Below are positions 8,488 to 17,178 of a DNA stretch of 64,000 nucleotides, in pieces (the first letter of the stretch is position 1; each line of letters begins with the position of its first letter). Made by a program: the position numbers and the translations under genes. Source of the DNA: an uncultured Trichococcus sp. (GTDB lineage: Bacteria; Bacillota; Bacilli; Lactobacillales; Aerococcaceae); NCBI RefSeq assembly GCF_963667775.1, contig NZ_OY764015.1, positions 3,027,001 to 3,091,000 on the forward strand. Direction: 5' to 3'. The notes below the pieces were generated by a model. That model made no database searches, had not been told where the DNA came from, and worked only from the letters and a program-made list of their open reading frames with translations.

Positions 8488-11211
8488 ATGGAAAACGAAA
8501 GAATAACCATAAACGAGATGGCAGCAAAACAGAATGTTGACCACCCGCATAATAACAAACCTGGAGGGGCTTCATTGGCGTCATACCAGAAGAGTCTGGA
8601 AACGATTTTTTCGGAAACAGGAAGCACCCGGGAAGGGCTGAATGGGGAAACCGTCAAAAACAAGCAGGCGGAAAACGGGTTTAATGAACTTGATACGAAA
8701 GAGAAGGATTCTGTCCTGAAGCTCTTTATTGAGACGTTCAGGGATGCCATGGTCATGGTATTACTGACTGTCGCTACCATTCAAATGGTCATGGGGCATG
8801 CAGCGGAATCATTGATCATTTTCGCAGTTCTGATGATCAATGCGATTGTCAGCGTTATCCAGACAAGGAAAGCAGAAGGCTCACTGGATGCATTGAAGAG
8901 CTTGTCCGCTCCGATGGCAAAAGTTAAAAGGGCCGGCGTGAAGCTGACTGTTCCTGCTAGGGAATTGGTTGTTGGAGACATCGTCAGCCTGGATGCTGGT
9001 GATTATGTTCCTGCAGATGGCCGACTGTTTGAAGCCAGTTCGCTCAAGGTGGATGAAGGGATGCTGACCGGTGAATCCATCCCTGCCGAAAAGGGAGTAA
9101 TGGATATCGATGGGGCAGTTCCGGTAGGTGATCGCTTCAATATGGTCCATAGCGGGACGCTTACCGTGTACGGCCGGGGAGAATTCATCGTTACCGGTAT
9201 TTCCAACGACACCGAAATCGGTAAGGTGGCGAACTTACTGGAAAATGCGCTGGCTAAGCAAACGCCTCTACAGAAGGGGCTGGAGCATTTCAGTAAAAAA
9301 TTGGGAGTGGGCATCCTGATGCTTTCCGTATTTATTTTCGGAATCCAGTTCATCCGTATGATGGCGGAAGGCACGACGGATATGGGGTCCGGCATACTGA
9401 GCGCCTTCATGTTCGCCGTCGCCGTGGCGGTTGCTGCGATTCCGGAAGCTTTGCAGTCGATTGTGACGATTGTCCTTTCGATCGGGACGAAAAAGATGGC
9501 CAAACAAAACGCGATTATCCGTAAATTGCCTGCAGTCGAAACTTTGGGATCGACCAGCATCATCGCCACCGATAAGACCGGAACTTTGACGCAGAACAAG
9601 ATGACGATTGTAGACTATTATTTGGCGAACGGCCAATCCGGCAGTTTCAATAATCAGCCGCAGACCTGGTCATCCGATGAGCAGCGATTGATGCAGGTCG
9701 CCGTCTTGGCCAATGATGCCAGCATCAATATGGACGGACACGAGGTGGGGGATCCCACGGAAGTAGCCATGATTGCCTTCAGCAACAAAATCAATCAGCC
9801 ATACGATGAGTTAAGGAAAGCTTATCCGCGTGAAGCGGAGTTGCCTTTCGATTCGGAACGGAAACTGATGTCAACGGTCCATACGATCGCCGGGGAACGC
9901 ATGTTGCTGACGAAAGGCGGCCCTGATGTGGTGTTCGGGCGCAGTACCAAAGTTTTGATCGGCGGAGAAGTGGTGACGCTGACGAAGGAAATATTGGAAG
10001 ACATCAAGGAACAGAACGAGCATTTTTCGGATCGTGCCTTGCGCGTATTGGCTTTCGCCTATCGGCCGCTTGGGGAAAAAGAGACGCTCGATTTCGATGC
10101 GGAGCATGATCTGATTCTGATCGGACTTATGGCGATGATTGATCCACCGCGTGAAGAGGTTTATGTAGCTGTTGCGGAAGCCAAGATAGCAGGCATCAAG
10201 ACGGTGATGATCACCGGCGACCACAAAACGACGGCACGCGCGATTGCCCGCGATATCGGGATTGCGGAAGAGGAGGACCTTGCTTTGACCGGACAGGAGC
10301 TGGACAACCTAAGCGATATGGATTTGGATGGCATTTTGGAACGGGTATCCGTCTATGCCCGGGTATCTCCTGAGAACAAAATTCGGATTGTCCGAGCGTG
10401 GCAGAAGAAAGGCCATGTCACTGCGATGACTGGAGATGGAGTGAACGATGCTCCGGCGTTGAAGCAAGCTGATATCGGCATCGCCATGGGTAGTGGAACA
10501 GATGTTGCCAAAGAGGCGGCGGCTATGGTGCTGGCCGACGATAATTTCGTTTCCATCGTCAGCGCGGTCGGAGTCGGCCGGAACGTCTATGACAATATCA
10601 AGAAAGCCATCGCCTACCTTTTTTCGGGCAACTTGGGGGCGATCATCGCCATCATCACGGCGTTGCTGATGGATTGGGTGAATCCTTTTACTGCTCTGCA
10701 GTTGTTGTTCATCAACTTGGTCAACGACTCGATTCCTGCAATTGCTTTGGGGATGGAGAAGGGTGAGCCTGATGTGATGTCCCGCAAGCCGAGAGATCCA
10801 AATGAGGGCATCTTTTCCGGTGATACGCTCATTTCGGTCATCTATCGCGGGGGACTGATCGGGGTGGCTGTCATCCTTTCGCAATTCATCGGGCTGAGTT
10901 TTTCTGCCGAAATCAGTGTGGCGATGGCCTTCTCCACCTTGATCATTGCGCGTACTTTGCAGACTTTCCCTGCGCGATCTAATTCCCAGACAGCCATCGG
11001 GGCAGGTTTCTTTTCGAACAAATATGTCCTTTATGCTGTAGCTTTCTGCAGCACATTGTATGCAGCGACTTTGTTGCCGGCGGTACGCGGCATCTTCTCG
11101 ATACCGGCAGACTTCGGCCTCGTGCATTTCGGGATGGCGGCAGGGTTGGCCTTGATCGCGGTCGCATTGATGGAAGCGACGAAGCTGATCATCAAACGAG
11201 TAAGGCACTGA
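8488..11211 (+). CDS. P-type ATPase (P2A-like), probable Mn2+/Ca2+ exporter, YoaB-like
   Basis: A 907-residue cation-pumping ATPase of the inner membrane. Visible motifs: actuator loop LTGES (193-197), phosphorylation site DKTGTLTQ with Asp362, PEAL in the fourth membrane helix (319-322, the ion-binding kink of Ca/Mn pumps), the hinge TGDGVNDAPALKQADIGIAMG, and NLVNDSIPAIALGME in helix 6 with the ion-coordinating Asn/Asp pair. The C-terminal cation ATPase membrane domain is complete. I start at ATG 8488 because AGGAGG lies 8 bases upstream; an earlier in-frame ATG at 8449 has none. The Mn2+ riboswitch directly upstream argues for Mn2+ efflux as a main task; Ca2+ cannot be excluded. Confidence 0.9.
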   Translation: MENERITINEMAAKQNVDHPHNNKPGGASLASYQKSLETIFSETGSTREGLNGETVKNKQAENGFNELDTKEKDSVLKLFIETFRDAMVMVLLTVATIQMVMGHAAESLIIFAVLMINAIVSVIQTRKAEGSLDALKSLSAPMAKVKRAGVKLTVPARELVVGDIVSLDAGDYVPADGRLFEASSLKVDEGMLTGESIPAEKGVMDIDGAVPVGDRFNMVHSGTLTVYGRGEFIVTGISNDTEIGKVANLLENALAKQTPLQKGLEHFSKKLGVGILMLSVFIFGIQFIRMMAEGTTDMGSGILSAFMFAVAVAVAAIPEALQSIVTIVLSIGTKKMAKQNAIIRKLPAVETLGSTSIIATDKTGTLTQNKMTIVDYYLANGQSGSFNNQPQTWSSDEQRLMQVAVLANDASINMDGHEVGDPTEVAMIAFSNKINQPYDELRKAYPREAELPFDSERKLMSTVHTIAGERMLLTKGGPDVVFGRSTKVLIGGEVVTLTKEILEDIKEQNEHFSDRALRVLAFAYRPLGEKETLDFDAEHDLILIGLMAMIDPPREEVYVAVAEAKIAGIKTVMITGDHKTTARAIARDIGIAEEEDLALTGQELDNLSDMDLDGILERVSVYARVSPENKIRIVRAWQKKGHVTAMTGDGVNDAPALKQADIGIAMGSGTDVAKEAAAMVLADDNFVSIVSAVGVGRNVYDNIKKAIAYLFSGNLGAIIAIITALLMDWVNPFTALQLLFINLVNDSIPAIALGMEKGEPDVMSRKPRDPNEGIFSGDTLISVIYRGGLIGVAVILSQFIGLSFSAEISVAMAFSTLIIARTLQTFPARSNSQTAIGAGFFSNKYVLYAVAFCSTLYAATLLPAVRGIFSIPADFGLVHFGMAAGLALIAVALMEATKLIIKRVRH

Positions 11212-11227
11212 TTCATCTGAACACAGT

Positions 11228-11267
11228 AAAAAAACGGCCAGGGAACTTGGATTCCCTGGCCGTTTTT
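11228..11267. terminator. Bidirectional intrinsic terminator
   Basis: Hairpin AACGGCCAGGGAA / TTCCCTGGCCGTT with flanking A- and T-tracts, between the convergent ATPase and MFS genes. Confidence 0.9.
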
Positions 11268-11282
11268 GCGATTAAGATATCA

Positions 11283-12472
11283 TCAAGAAAAGAGTCGTTC
11301 TTTCGGCTGAGCCGGTACTTTGAACAGCAAGGTGATCACCGCAGCGATGACCGTAAAGACGAAAAGGAGCAGATAAAGGTAATTCAGTCCGATTTGATCG
11401 ATGATGGGGCCGGCCATCAACTGGAAGAAGATGGTGCCGATGTTTCTGGAAAGCATGGCGACGACTGCTGTTCCGGTGGCGATCAGTTTCCGGTTCAACA
11501 AGGTGGAGACCATCTTGAGGTTCAGCATGATGAAGGTTCCAGAAGCGAAGAACTTGGTCAGGACAGTCGCTATCGAAAGCACCAAAAAGTCATCCGATAG
11601 GAAATTGATCAGGTATTCTGTTCCGGACAGGAACAGAATAGCCAGCAGAAGCTGTTTGTTCGTGAAATGGTCCATGAAACGATGCGAAAAAGCCATCGCG
11701 ATGACTTCCGCAAACAGAGCCACTGTCAGGGTCGTGCTGACAAGTGCGACTGGAGCGCCCGTATCGGTCAAAAGCAACGGCAGATAACTGGTGTTGACTG
11801 TGTTCGTGCCGAAAATGATGAACGCCAAAAGCAGATAGGTGATGAAAAGCTTGTTCTGGAAGATGTTCTTGAACGTGTTGCCTCCGGAAGCTTCATCCTT
11901 CTTTTCTGACAAATCCTTTGCAGAGTCAATCGGTTGAGCCGGTTTGGGCAACAGATACAAGAACAGGATGCTGGAAAGATAGCAGACAAGATACAGCACG
12001 AAAATGGATTTCGGGGATACAAAATCGTAGATGATCCCGGAAATCTGTTGCCCGGCCGCATAGCCGATTGTCCCCCAGAGGCGAATCTGGCCGAATTTGT
12101 AAGGGCTGTTGGCTGCAAGCACATCGAACAGAGGCGCAAGCCCCAAAGTGATGGCGTTCGCCAAGCCATACACGATCCCGAAGAGCCAGTTGCCGGTGAA
12201 GAAAAAGAGGCCGCAGCTGATGACGGAAGAAATCAGGATATAAATGGTAACGGTTTTGTGTGTTCCCCATTTTTCATTCGAATAACCGATAAGACCTTGG
12301 ATGATGAGTGCGATTATGTTTGAAAGGATAAGGACGAATGAAATTTCCGAACCGCTTTTCCCAGGCCCCGCATGTAGACCGTAATCAATGAGGATAATGC
12401 CGCTAGGGACATAAAGTAGAAGATGAATAATATCACGTATTGCTGATACAGGCGTTCCTTAAAATACCCCAT
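11283..12472 (-). pseudogene. MFS transporter (LacY/MFS_1-like), interrupted by a frameshift
   Basis: The gene starts at an ATG ending at 12472, behind GGAGGAAA. It encodes a first membrane helix (VILFIFYFMSLAALSSLITVYMRGLGK) and then runs out of frame at GGAAAAGC (12354-12361). The frame resumes one base back as SGSEISFVLILSNIIALIIQGLIGY and stays open to 11283. One extra A (five instead of four) would give a normal 12-helix transporter of about 395 residues. The intact downstream part covers TM2-TM12 with the usual central loop (about 20 charged residues, DSAKDLSEKKDEASGG). The substrate is unknown; the fold resembles oligosaccharide or nucleoside permeases. Either a recent inactivating indel or a sequencing error in a homopolymer. 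Confidence 0.75.
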
Positions 12473-12690
12473 CGATTTGATTTCCTCCATTAAAGTTCAC
12501 TAATATACAATATTATTCTAACATATGAGCCGATGATAAACCTGTTTCTTTTTTAAAATGAAAAGTGCTTCGCAAAACGCGCGCCAATCTTCCCCAAAAT
12601 TGTAAAAAGCGTTCGAAAGAGGCCGTGCATCTGGCCTTGGATGCGTTATAATGATAGACAACTATAGTAGAGGAAAGGAGGGGCTTGCTG

Positions 12691-13713
12691 ATGTATCCAG
12701 AAACCCAAAAGAAAATCTCCGAGATGCTGGAAGATGCTGTTTTTCCCGGAGCGACCTACACCTTCATCGAAAAGGATAAAGCGGAAACCCGGCTGGTCGG
12801 ATCGGCGGCGATACTGCCTGAGCCGGAAACCTTGAGGGAGGGCATGCTCTATGATTTGGCGTCTTTGACGAAAGTGATCGTCACAACGACGCTCCTGCTG
12901 CAGCTCCATGAAGAAGGGAGAGTCCGCTTTGAAGATCCGGTACAGGTTTATCTGCCGGCATTTCCTTCTGGTGCGGTGACGATCCGGCACCTGCTGACGC
13001 ACACGTCCGATCTGCAAGGCTACATCAAAAACCGCGATGCGCTGTCGGCTGAACAACTCGCCGCCGCCCTGATCGCCCTTGAACCGGCAGAAAACCTCGG
13101 AAAAAAAGTGGTTTATACCGACACCGGCTTGATCCTTGCGGGCTTCATCATCGAGAGGCTGACCGGAAAAACGGTAGCCGAAAACTTTGAGGAACGCATC
13201 AAGCAGCCGCTGGCTATGACGGAAAGCAGCTACGATCCGACCGATCCGGTGGATTGCATTCCGACGCAAAACCATCCGACCAGAGGGGTGATCCGCGGCA
13301 GGGCGCATGACCCCAAAGCGCTGGTTTTGGGTGGACATTGCGGAAGCGCTGGCTTGTTTGCGCCGATGCAGGATCTGATTCGTTTCGCCCAAATGCTGCT
13401 GCATTTCGGGGAATGGGAGGGCCAACGTATTTTGCGGAAAGAGACTGTCCAAGCTTTGCTTCGGGATTGGGGGAATGTCCCGGGCCAGCCACGCTCCTTG
13501 GGGTGGAACCTGTTTAAGGAGAGGGACGATTTGGTGTTGTGGCATACCGGCTATACCGGAACGTTTATGATCTTGGATCCGAACCGGCAAAGAGCGTTCA
13601 TATTGCTCTCGAACCGGGTCCACCTCAAAGACCACAGGCCGGAATGGATAGCGGTCCGCGACGATCTGATCGCCATCTACCTGAAGGAATCACGTGAGGG
13701 GAAAATAGGATAA
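12691..13713 (+). CDS. Serine hydrolase, class C beta-lactamase-related family
   Basis: A 340-residue protein of the beta-lactamase/penicillin-binding-protein-like family (PF00144). The SxxK active-site motif is visible as SLTK in MLYDLASLTKVIVTTTLLLQ, at about residue 56. The tyrosine motif region is VVYTDTGLILAGFIIERLTGK, and WHTGYTGT near residue 290 is the HxG/KTG equivalent. There is no signal peptide, so it is probably cytoplasmic: an esterase or peptidase, not a true beta-lactamase. I start at ATG 12691 with GGAAAGGAGG upstream; TTG at 12685 is an alternative. A TATAAT box lies at 12647-12652 without a convincing -35. The gene is monocistronic, ended by a strong terminator. Confidence 0.85.
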   Translation: MYPETQKKISEMLEDAVFPGATYTFIEKDKAETRLVGSAAILPEPETLREGMLYDLASLTKVIVTTTLLLQLHEEGRVRFEDPVQVYLPAFPSGAVTIRHLLTHTSDLQGYIKNRDALSAEQLAAALIALEPAENLGKKVVYTDTGLILAGFIIERLTGKTVAENFEERIKQPLAMTESSYDPTDPVDCIPTQNHPTRGVIRGRAHDPKALVLGGHCGSAGLFAPMQDLIRFAQMLLHFGEWEGQRILRKETVQALLRDWGNVPGQPRSLGWNLFKERDDLVLWHTGYTGTFMILDPNRQRAFILLSNRVHLKDHRPEWIAVRDDLIAIYLKESREGKIG

Positions 13714-13748
13714 CAAAAAAACGCCACCCAAAAGTGGCGTTTTTTTGT
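13714..13748 (+). terminator. Intrinsic terminator
   Basis: Hairpin AAACGCCAC / GTGGCGTTT with a seven-base T-tract directly after the serine hydrolase stop codon. Confidence 0.9.
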
Positions 13749-13941
13749 TGTCCTTGGATGGACGAATTTCTTCAGAATGTGGACGGTGAAGTTGCAGCTT
13801 CACCGATCCGGTTCGGAGGTCCAAAGAAAAAGAGTAGTTCTCTCAGTAACTAAGAGTATACAATGATACTCTGAATATAGTATGACAGCTTATTAATAGT
13901 TTGGGTAGTAGAAAATGAGAAAATTCACATGAAAACTGCTA
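13749..13941. other. Intergenic stretch with small hairpin, no gene seen
   Basis: Contains a perfect hairpin GGTGAAG-TTGCA-GCTTCACC near 13786-13805 and an ATCCGGTTCGGAGG stretch that loosely recalls the dispersed GC-rich repeats elsewhere in the window. No open frame of note. Confidence 0.4.
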
Positions 13942-13970
13942 TTGAAAATTTCACTGACAATTGATAAGAT
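13942..13970 (+). promoter_or_regulatory. Promoter of the uracil permease transcript
   Basis: TTGAAA at 13942-13947 and TAAGAT at 13965-13970 with a 17-base spacer, just upstream of the PyrR-type leader. Confidence 0.6.
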
Positions 13971-13982
13971 AGTGGGAGCAAA

Positions 13983-14082
13983 GTCCTTTAATATGATCCC
14001 GAGAGATTATGAAGGGTAACAAATCACATACATTTGATACCTTAGGTCCTTTTGCAAATAAACGTCAAAAGGGTATTTTTTT
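13983..14082 (+). promoter_or_regulatory. PyrR-type attenuator leader
   Basis: The stem-loop at 13983-14016 has the PyrR-binding pattern: GATCCCGAGAGATTATGAAGG (consensus UCCAGAGAGGCUNGCAAGG) closed by CCTT/AAGG. A terminator follows: GGTCCTTTTG (14045-14054) pairs with CAAAAGGGTA (14066-14075), then seven T. In the known mechanism UMP-bound PyrR stabilises the first hairpin, which favours termination when pyrimidines are plentiful. Regulation of a uracil permease this way is standard in Bacillales and Lactobacillales. Confidence 0.8.
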
Positions 14083-14107
14083 GCCCAAAAAACTAGGAGG
14101 AAAAGGT

Positions 14108-15436
14108 ATGGCAATCAACCAGAAACCGTTATTATTGGACGTGGATGAAAAACCGGAAGTGCTGAAAGGCATTCTGTTGAGTTTTCAGCACGTCTTTGCA
14201 ATGTTTGGAGCAACAATATTAGTTCCGCTTATTTTAGGAATGCCTGTCTCGATCGCTTTGTTCGCGAGTGGAATCGGCACGCTGATTTACCAGGTGGCAA
14301 CAAAAGCGAAAGTTCCCGTTTATCTGGGTTCCTCATTCGCCTACATCACGGCTATGGCTGTAGCGATGGAACAAATGGGCGGCGACATTAAAGCCGCACA
14401 GACAGGTGTCGTCATGGTGGGACTTGTCTATGTCCTGATCGCCGGACTTGTCAAAGTGCTTGGCACAAAATGGATCGACAAATTACTGCCGCCGATCGTC
14501 ATCGGACCGATGATCATGGTCATCGGTTTGGGCCTGGCTTCATCTGCGGTAACCAATGCTGGTTTCGTGGCTGACGGCGATATCCGTCACATCATCGTGG
14601 CGATTGCAACCTTCCTGATCACCTCGTTCATCAATACGAAAGGGAAAGGTTTCTTCAAAATCATTCCTTTCCTGATCGGAATCATCGGGGGTTACGTCAT
14701 TGCGCTTTTCATGGGTTTGGTCGATTTCCAACCTGTGTTGGATGCTAAGTGGTTCGAACTTCCAGGTTTCTATCTACCGTTCGAAACGCCATGGTTCGGT
14801 TCCTACGACCTGTATTTCGGCCCAGAAACGTTGGCCATCATCCCAGTCGCATTAGTGACCATTTCGGAACATATCGGTGACCACACTGTCTTGGGCAAAA
14901 TCTGTAACCGTCAATTCTTGAAGGATCCGGGTCTTTCCCGCACACTTATCGGCGACGGTGTGGCGACTGCTGTGTCGGCATTCATCGGCGGACCGGCGAA
15001 TACGACATACGGTGAGAACACCGGTGTCATCGGAATGACGCGTATCGCATCCGTATCCGTCATCCGCAATGCCGCCTTCATTGCAATCGGCTTGAGCTTC
15101 TTCGGGAAATTCACGGCACTGATTTCAACCATCCCGACTTCCGTTTTGGGCGGGATGTCGATCCTGCTGTATGGTGTCATCGCCAGCAACGGTCTGAAAG
15201 TACTTATCGAAGAACAGATCGACTTCAATCATGTCCGCAACCTGATCATCGCCAGTTCGATGCTGGTGCTTGGCTTGGGTGGAGCGGTTCTGGATATCGC
15301 GGGCATCGTTACCTTGTCAGGGACAGCTTTGAGCGCGATTGCCGGCATCATCCTGAATTTGGTTCTGCCGCATGAAGAAGCCTACAATCCAAAGCATCCG
15401 ATTCATAAAAAAGAAGAGCACAAACACAACCATTAA
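14108..15436 (+). CDS. uraA: Uracil permease, NCS2 (UraA) family
   Basis: A uracil:H+ symporter of 442 residues with 14 hydrophobic segments. It shows UraA-type features: the FQHVFAMFGATILVPLILGMPVSIALFASGIGTL opening, VYLGSSFAYITAM (TM3 substrate strand), the substrate-binding helix with VALVTISEHIGDHTVLG (the Glu of the ISEHIGD motif binds uracil), and GPANTTYGENTGVIGMTR (TM10 strand with the second Glu). The start ATG at 14108 follows AGGAGG. The open frame back to 14009 is the attenuator leader read through, not protein. The PyrR-type leader supports a pyrimidine substrate over a purine. Confidence 0.92.
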   Translation: MAINQKPLLLDVDEKPEVLKGILLSFQHVFAMFGATILVPLILGMPVSIALFASGIGTLIYQVATKAKVPVYLGSSFAYITAMAVAMEQMGGDIKAAQTGVVMVGLVYVLIAGLVKVLGTKWIDKLLPPIVIGPMIMVIGLGLASSAVTNAGFVADGDIRHIIVAIATFLITSFINTKGKGFFKIIPFLIGIIGGYVIALFMGLVDFQPVLDAKWFELPGFYLPFETPWFGSYDLYFGPETLAIIPVALVTISEHIGDHTVLGKICNRQFLKDPGLSRTLIGDGVATAVSAFIGGPANTTYGENTGVIGMTRIASVSVIRNAAFIAIGLSFFGKFTALISTIPTSVLGGMSILLYGVIASNGLKVLIEEQIDFNHVRNLIIASSMLVLGLGGAVLDIAGIVTLSGTALSAIAGIILNLVLPHEEAYNPKHPIHKKEEHKHNH

Positions 15437-15441
15437 TGCCT

Positions 15442-15487
15442 AAAAAACGCAGCGCCACTCGGGAATTGAGTGGCGCTGCGTTTTTTT
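15442..15487. terminator. Bidirectional intrinsic terminator
   Basis: Hairpin AACGCAGCGCCACTC / GAGTGGCGCTGCGTT with A- and T-tracts, between the convergent uracil permease and MetE-like genes. Confidence 0.92.
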
Positions 15488-15497
15488 CGGAATACTA

Positions 15498-16616
15498 TCA
15501 GGCGCCCCAGACTTCATCAGCGATCTGCTTGACCAAAGCCAATTTCGCCCACTGTTGTTCTTCCGTCAGGTTGTTTCCTTCTTCAGTCGAAGCGAAGCCG
15601 CACTGCGGGCTCAGGCATAATTGCTCCAAGGGTACATACTTGGTCGCTTCAGCGATGCGTGCTTTGACTTCGTCGACATCTTCCAATTCCGGTGTCTTTG
15701 AAGTGATCAGGCCCAGGATGATTTGGCCTTCGCCTTTGTAGTAACGCAATGGTTCGAATCCGCCGGCGCGATCGGTGTCGTATTCCAGGAAGAAACCATC
15801 AAAGCCGGTTTCGCCGAAAAGCTCTTTCGCAACAGGCTCATAAGCGCCCTCTTGCGAATAGGATGAACGGAAATTGCCGCGGCAGATATGCGTCGTGACG
15901 ACCAGATCTTCGGGCAGGCCGATCTGGATGTTTTTGACGTTTTCGGTGGCGACGCGCTTCAATTCATCGTAGGTTTCTTGGGAACCAAAGATTTCCAGTG
16001 CCTTGTCCGAGCAAAGATCGCCCCAGAATGTGTCATCAATCTGGATGTAACGGTTACCCAGCGAATAGAAGTGCAGGATCGTGTCGCGGTATGCCTGTTG
16101 CAGATCGGCAGCGTACTCCTCCAACGTAGGATAAATTTCTTCGTTGCGGAAACCGAGGCGGATCAATTGATTCGGGCTCGGAATCGATACTTTTGCAACG
16201 GCCCTGTCGCCGACTGCTTCAGCCAAGAAGGCATAGTCGGCGAAGAAAGGGTGTTCCGGATTAAAAGCGATTTTGCCGATGTTGCGCACGCTGTGGGCGC
16301 TGGTCACAACGTTGTGGAATTGTTTGCCTTGAGCTGCAAGGTAACCTTCAAAGCCCAACAGGTTTTCAAGGAAATCGAAATGCCAATAGGAGCGTCTGAA
16401 TTCGCCGTCCGTGATGCCTTTGTAGCCAAGCGCAATCTGTTTGTCGACGATACGCGTGATTTCAACATTTTCGATTTCGCGCAGGGCTTCCTTCGTGATT
16501 TTTCCTTCCGCCAGTTCCTTGCGGGCTTTTTTGATGCTTTCGGGACGCAAGAAGCTGCCTACGTGGTCTGCGCGGAACGGCGCCTTCGTTCTGTTTAAAG
16601 TTGTTTTGGTTGTCAT
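15498..16616 (-). CDS. Cobalamin-independent methionine synthase-like methyltransferase (MetE C-terminal domain, YxjG type)
   Basis: A 372-residue single-domain relative of MetE, like B. subtilis YxjG/YxjH. It probably transfers a methyl group to homocysteine; the donor is unproven for these short forms. The zinc-binding set of the MetE catalytic domain is present: THICRGNF (His-x-Cys), the glutamate of FFLEYDT, and LSPQCGFAST with the last cysteine. The N-terminus FRADHVGSFLRP is the usual folate/substrate opening. The start codon ends at 16616 and is preceded by AAGAAGGAAAC. The Met-specifier T-box leader upstream directly ties expression to uncharged methionyl-tRNA, supporting a role in methionine supply. 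Confidence 0.88.
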   Translation of the reverse strand: MTTKTTLNRTKAPFRADHVGSFLRPESIKKARKELAEGKITKEALREIENVEITRIVDKQIALGYKGITDGEFRRSYWHFDFLENLLGFEGYLAAQGKQFHNVVTSAHSVRNIGKIAFNPEHPFFADYAFLAEAVGDRAVAKVSIPSPNQLIRLGFRNEEIYPTLEEYAADLQQAYRDTILHFYSLGNRYIQIDDTFWGDLCSDKALEIFGSQETYDELKRVATENVKNIQIGLPEDLVVTTHICRGNFRSSYSQEGAYEPVAKELFGETGFDGFFLEYDTDRAGGFEPLRYYKGEGQIILGLITSKTPELEDVDEVKARIAEATKYVPLEQLCLSPQCGFASTEEGNNLTEEQQWAKLALVKQIADEVWGA

Positions 16617-16625
16617 GATTGTTTC

Positions 16626-16960
16626 CTTCTTTCGTTAGTTTTTTGTAAAAAAATACGTCCTTGCGCATGATGCTGCGCAAGGACGTATGAAAGATTCACC
16701 GTGTTACCACCTTGATTCGGAAAAACCTCTCGATTTTCCCCTTAACCAGTACGCCTCAGCAAAACGCTGTTCCGGGATACCGTGATGCTGTAACGGGCAT
16801 TCCCGTGGAGGACTAAGGTTCTAAAAAAGAGCGTTCGCCATCCACCCACTCGAAGACCATTTTCCGGATAGCGTCCCTGTCCTCTTTTCAGCTGCCGAGG
16901 TTCTCTGTGCATTTCGTCCATCCGTACTTATCTTTTCAATGTGATTTTATTTCGAAATTT
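16626..16960 (-). ncRNA. T-box leader, probable methionine specifier
   Basis: Read on the minus strand. The antiterminator carries AGGTGGTAACACGG, a good match to the T-box AGGGUGGNACCGCG; its TGGT can pair with an ACCA tRNA end. Stem I has AGAGAACCTCGG...GCTG, as in other T-boxes, and the strand after the apical part contains GGAAAATGGTC, where ATG is the likely specifier codon (Met). A strong terminator (arms ATACGTCCTTGCGCA and TGCGCAAGGACGTAT plus T-tract) lies at 16646-16690. Uncharged tRNA-Met would favour antitermination of the MetE-like gene. Confidence 0.88.
16646..16690 (-). terminator. T-box controlled intrinsic terminator
   Basis: Perfect arms ACGTCCTTGCGCA / TGCGCAAGGACGT with a T-tract on the minus strand, directly before the MetE-like gene. 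Confidence 0.9.
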
Positions 16961-16966
16961 ATATAC

Positions 16967-16995
16967 ATAATAACAAGCGGATAAGAACGAGTCAA
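16967..16995 (-). promoter_or_regulatory. Promoter of the T-box/MetE-like transcript
   Basis: On the minus strand TTGACT (16995-16990) and TATTAT (16972-16967) are 17 bases apart, placing the start of transcription near 16960. Confidence 0.65.
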
Positions 16996-17060
16996 ATCTT
17001 TTTTTAATTATTTTTTAATCTTCCTGTATTTTCATATCCATTTTTTGCGCAAGACGGAAA

Positions 17061-17089
17061 TTGCAATTCATGCCGTAAGGGTATATACT
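17061..17089 (+). promoter_or_regulatory. Promoter of arsR1
   Basis: TTGCAA at 17061-17066 and TATACT at 17084-17089, spacer 17. The ArsR-type operator begins 5 bases downstream. Confidence 0.65.
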
Positions 17090-17093
17090 TCAT

Positions 17094-17109
17094 ATAGATG
17101 GATGTCTAT
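17094..17109. promoter_or_regulatory. ArsR-type operator, site 1
   Basis: ATAGA-N6-TCTAT inverted repeat at the predicted transcription start of arsR1. The same half-site pair recurs at three further ars promoters. Confidence 0.65.
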
Positions 17110-17178
17110 GTAATGGCGCCATGGTTGAGGGAGCGGGCTGGGGTGCCTCAAAAAACATCAGGAAAAGAGGAAATGAAT

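Noticed and set aside
12354-12361. Programmed -1 frameshift in the MFS gene
   Set aside because: Only four A, no strong downstream hairpin or upstream Shine-Dalgarno element of the dnaX type, and no reason for two products in a transporter.
12646-13635. Long minus-strand open frame opposite the serine hydrolase gene
   Set aside because: Antisense shadow of a gene with a clear SxxK motif and good start; composition is atypical (Arg/Gln/His-rich).
14009-14107. N-terminal extension of the uracil permease
   Set aside because: The codons run through the PyrR-type hairpin and terminator; AGGAGG points to ATG 14108.
15751-15764. GGTTCGAATCCGCC, tRNA T-loop-like
   Set aside because: It lies inside the MetE-like gene and has no cloverleaf around it.
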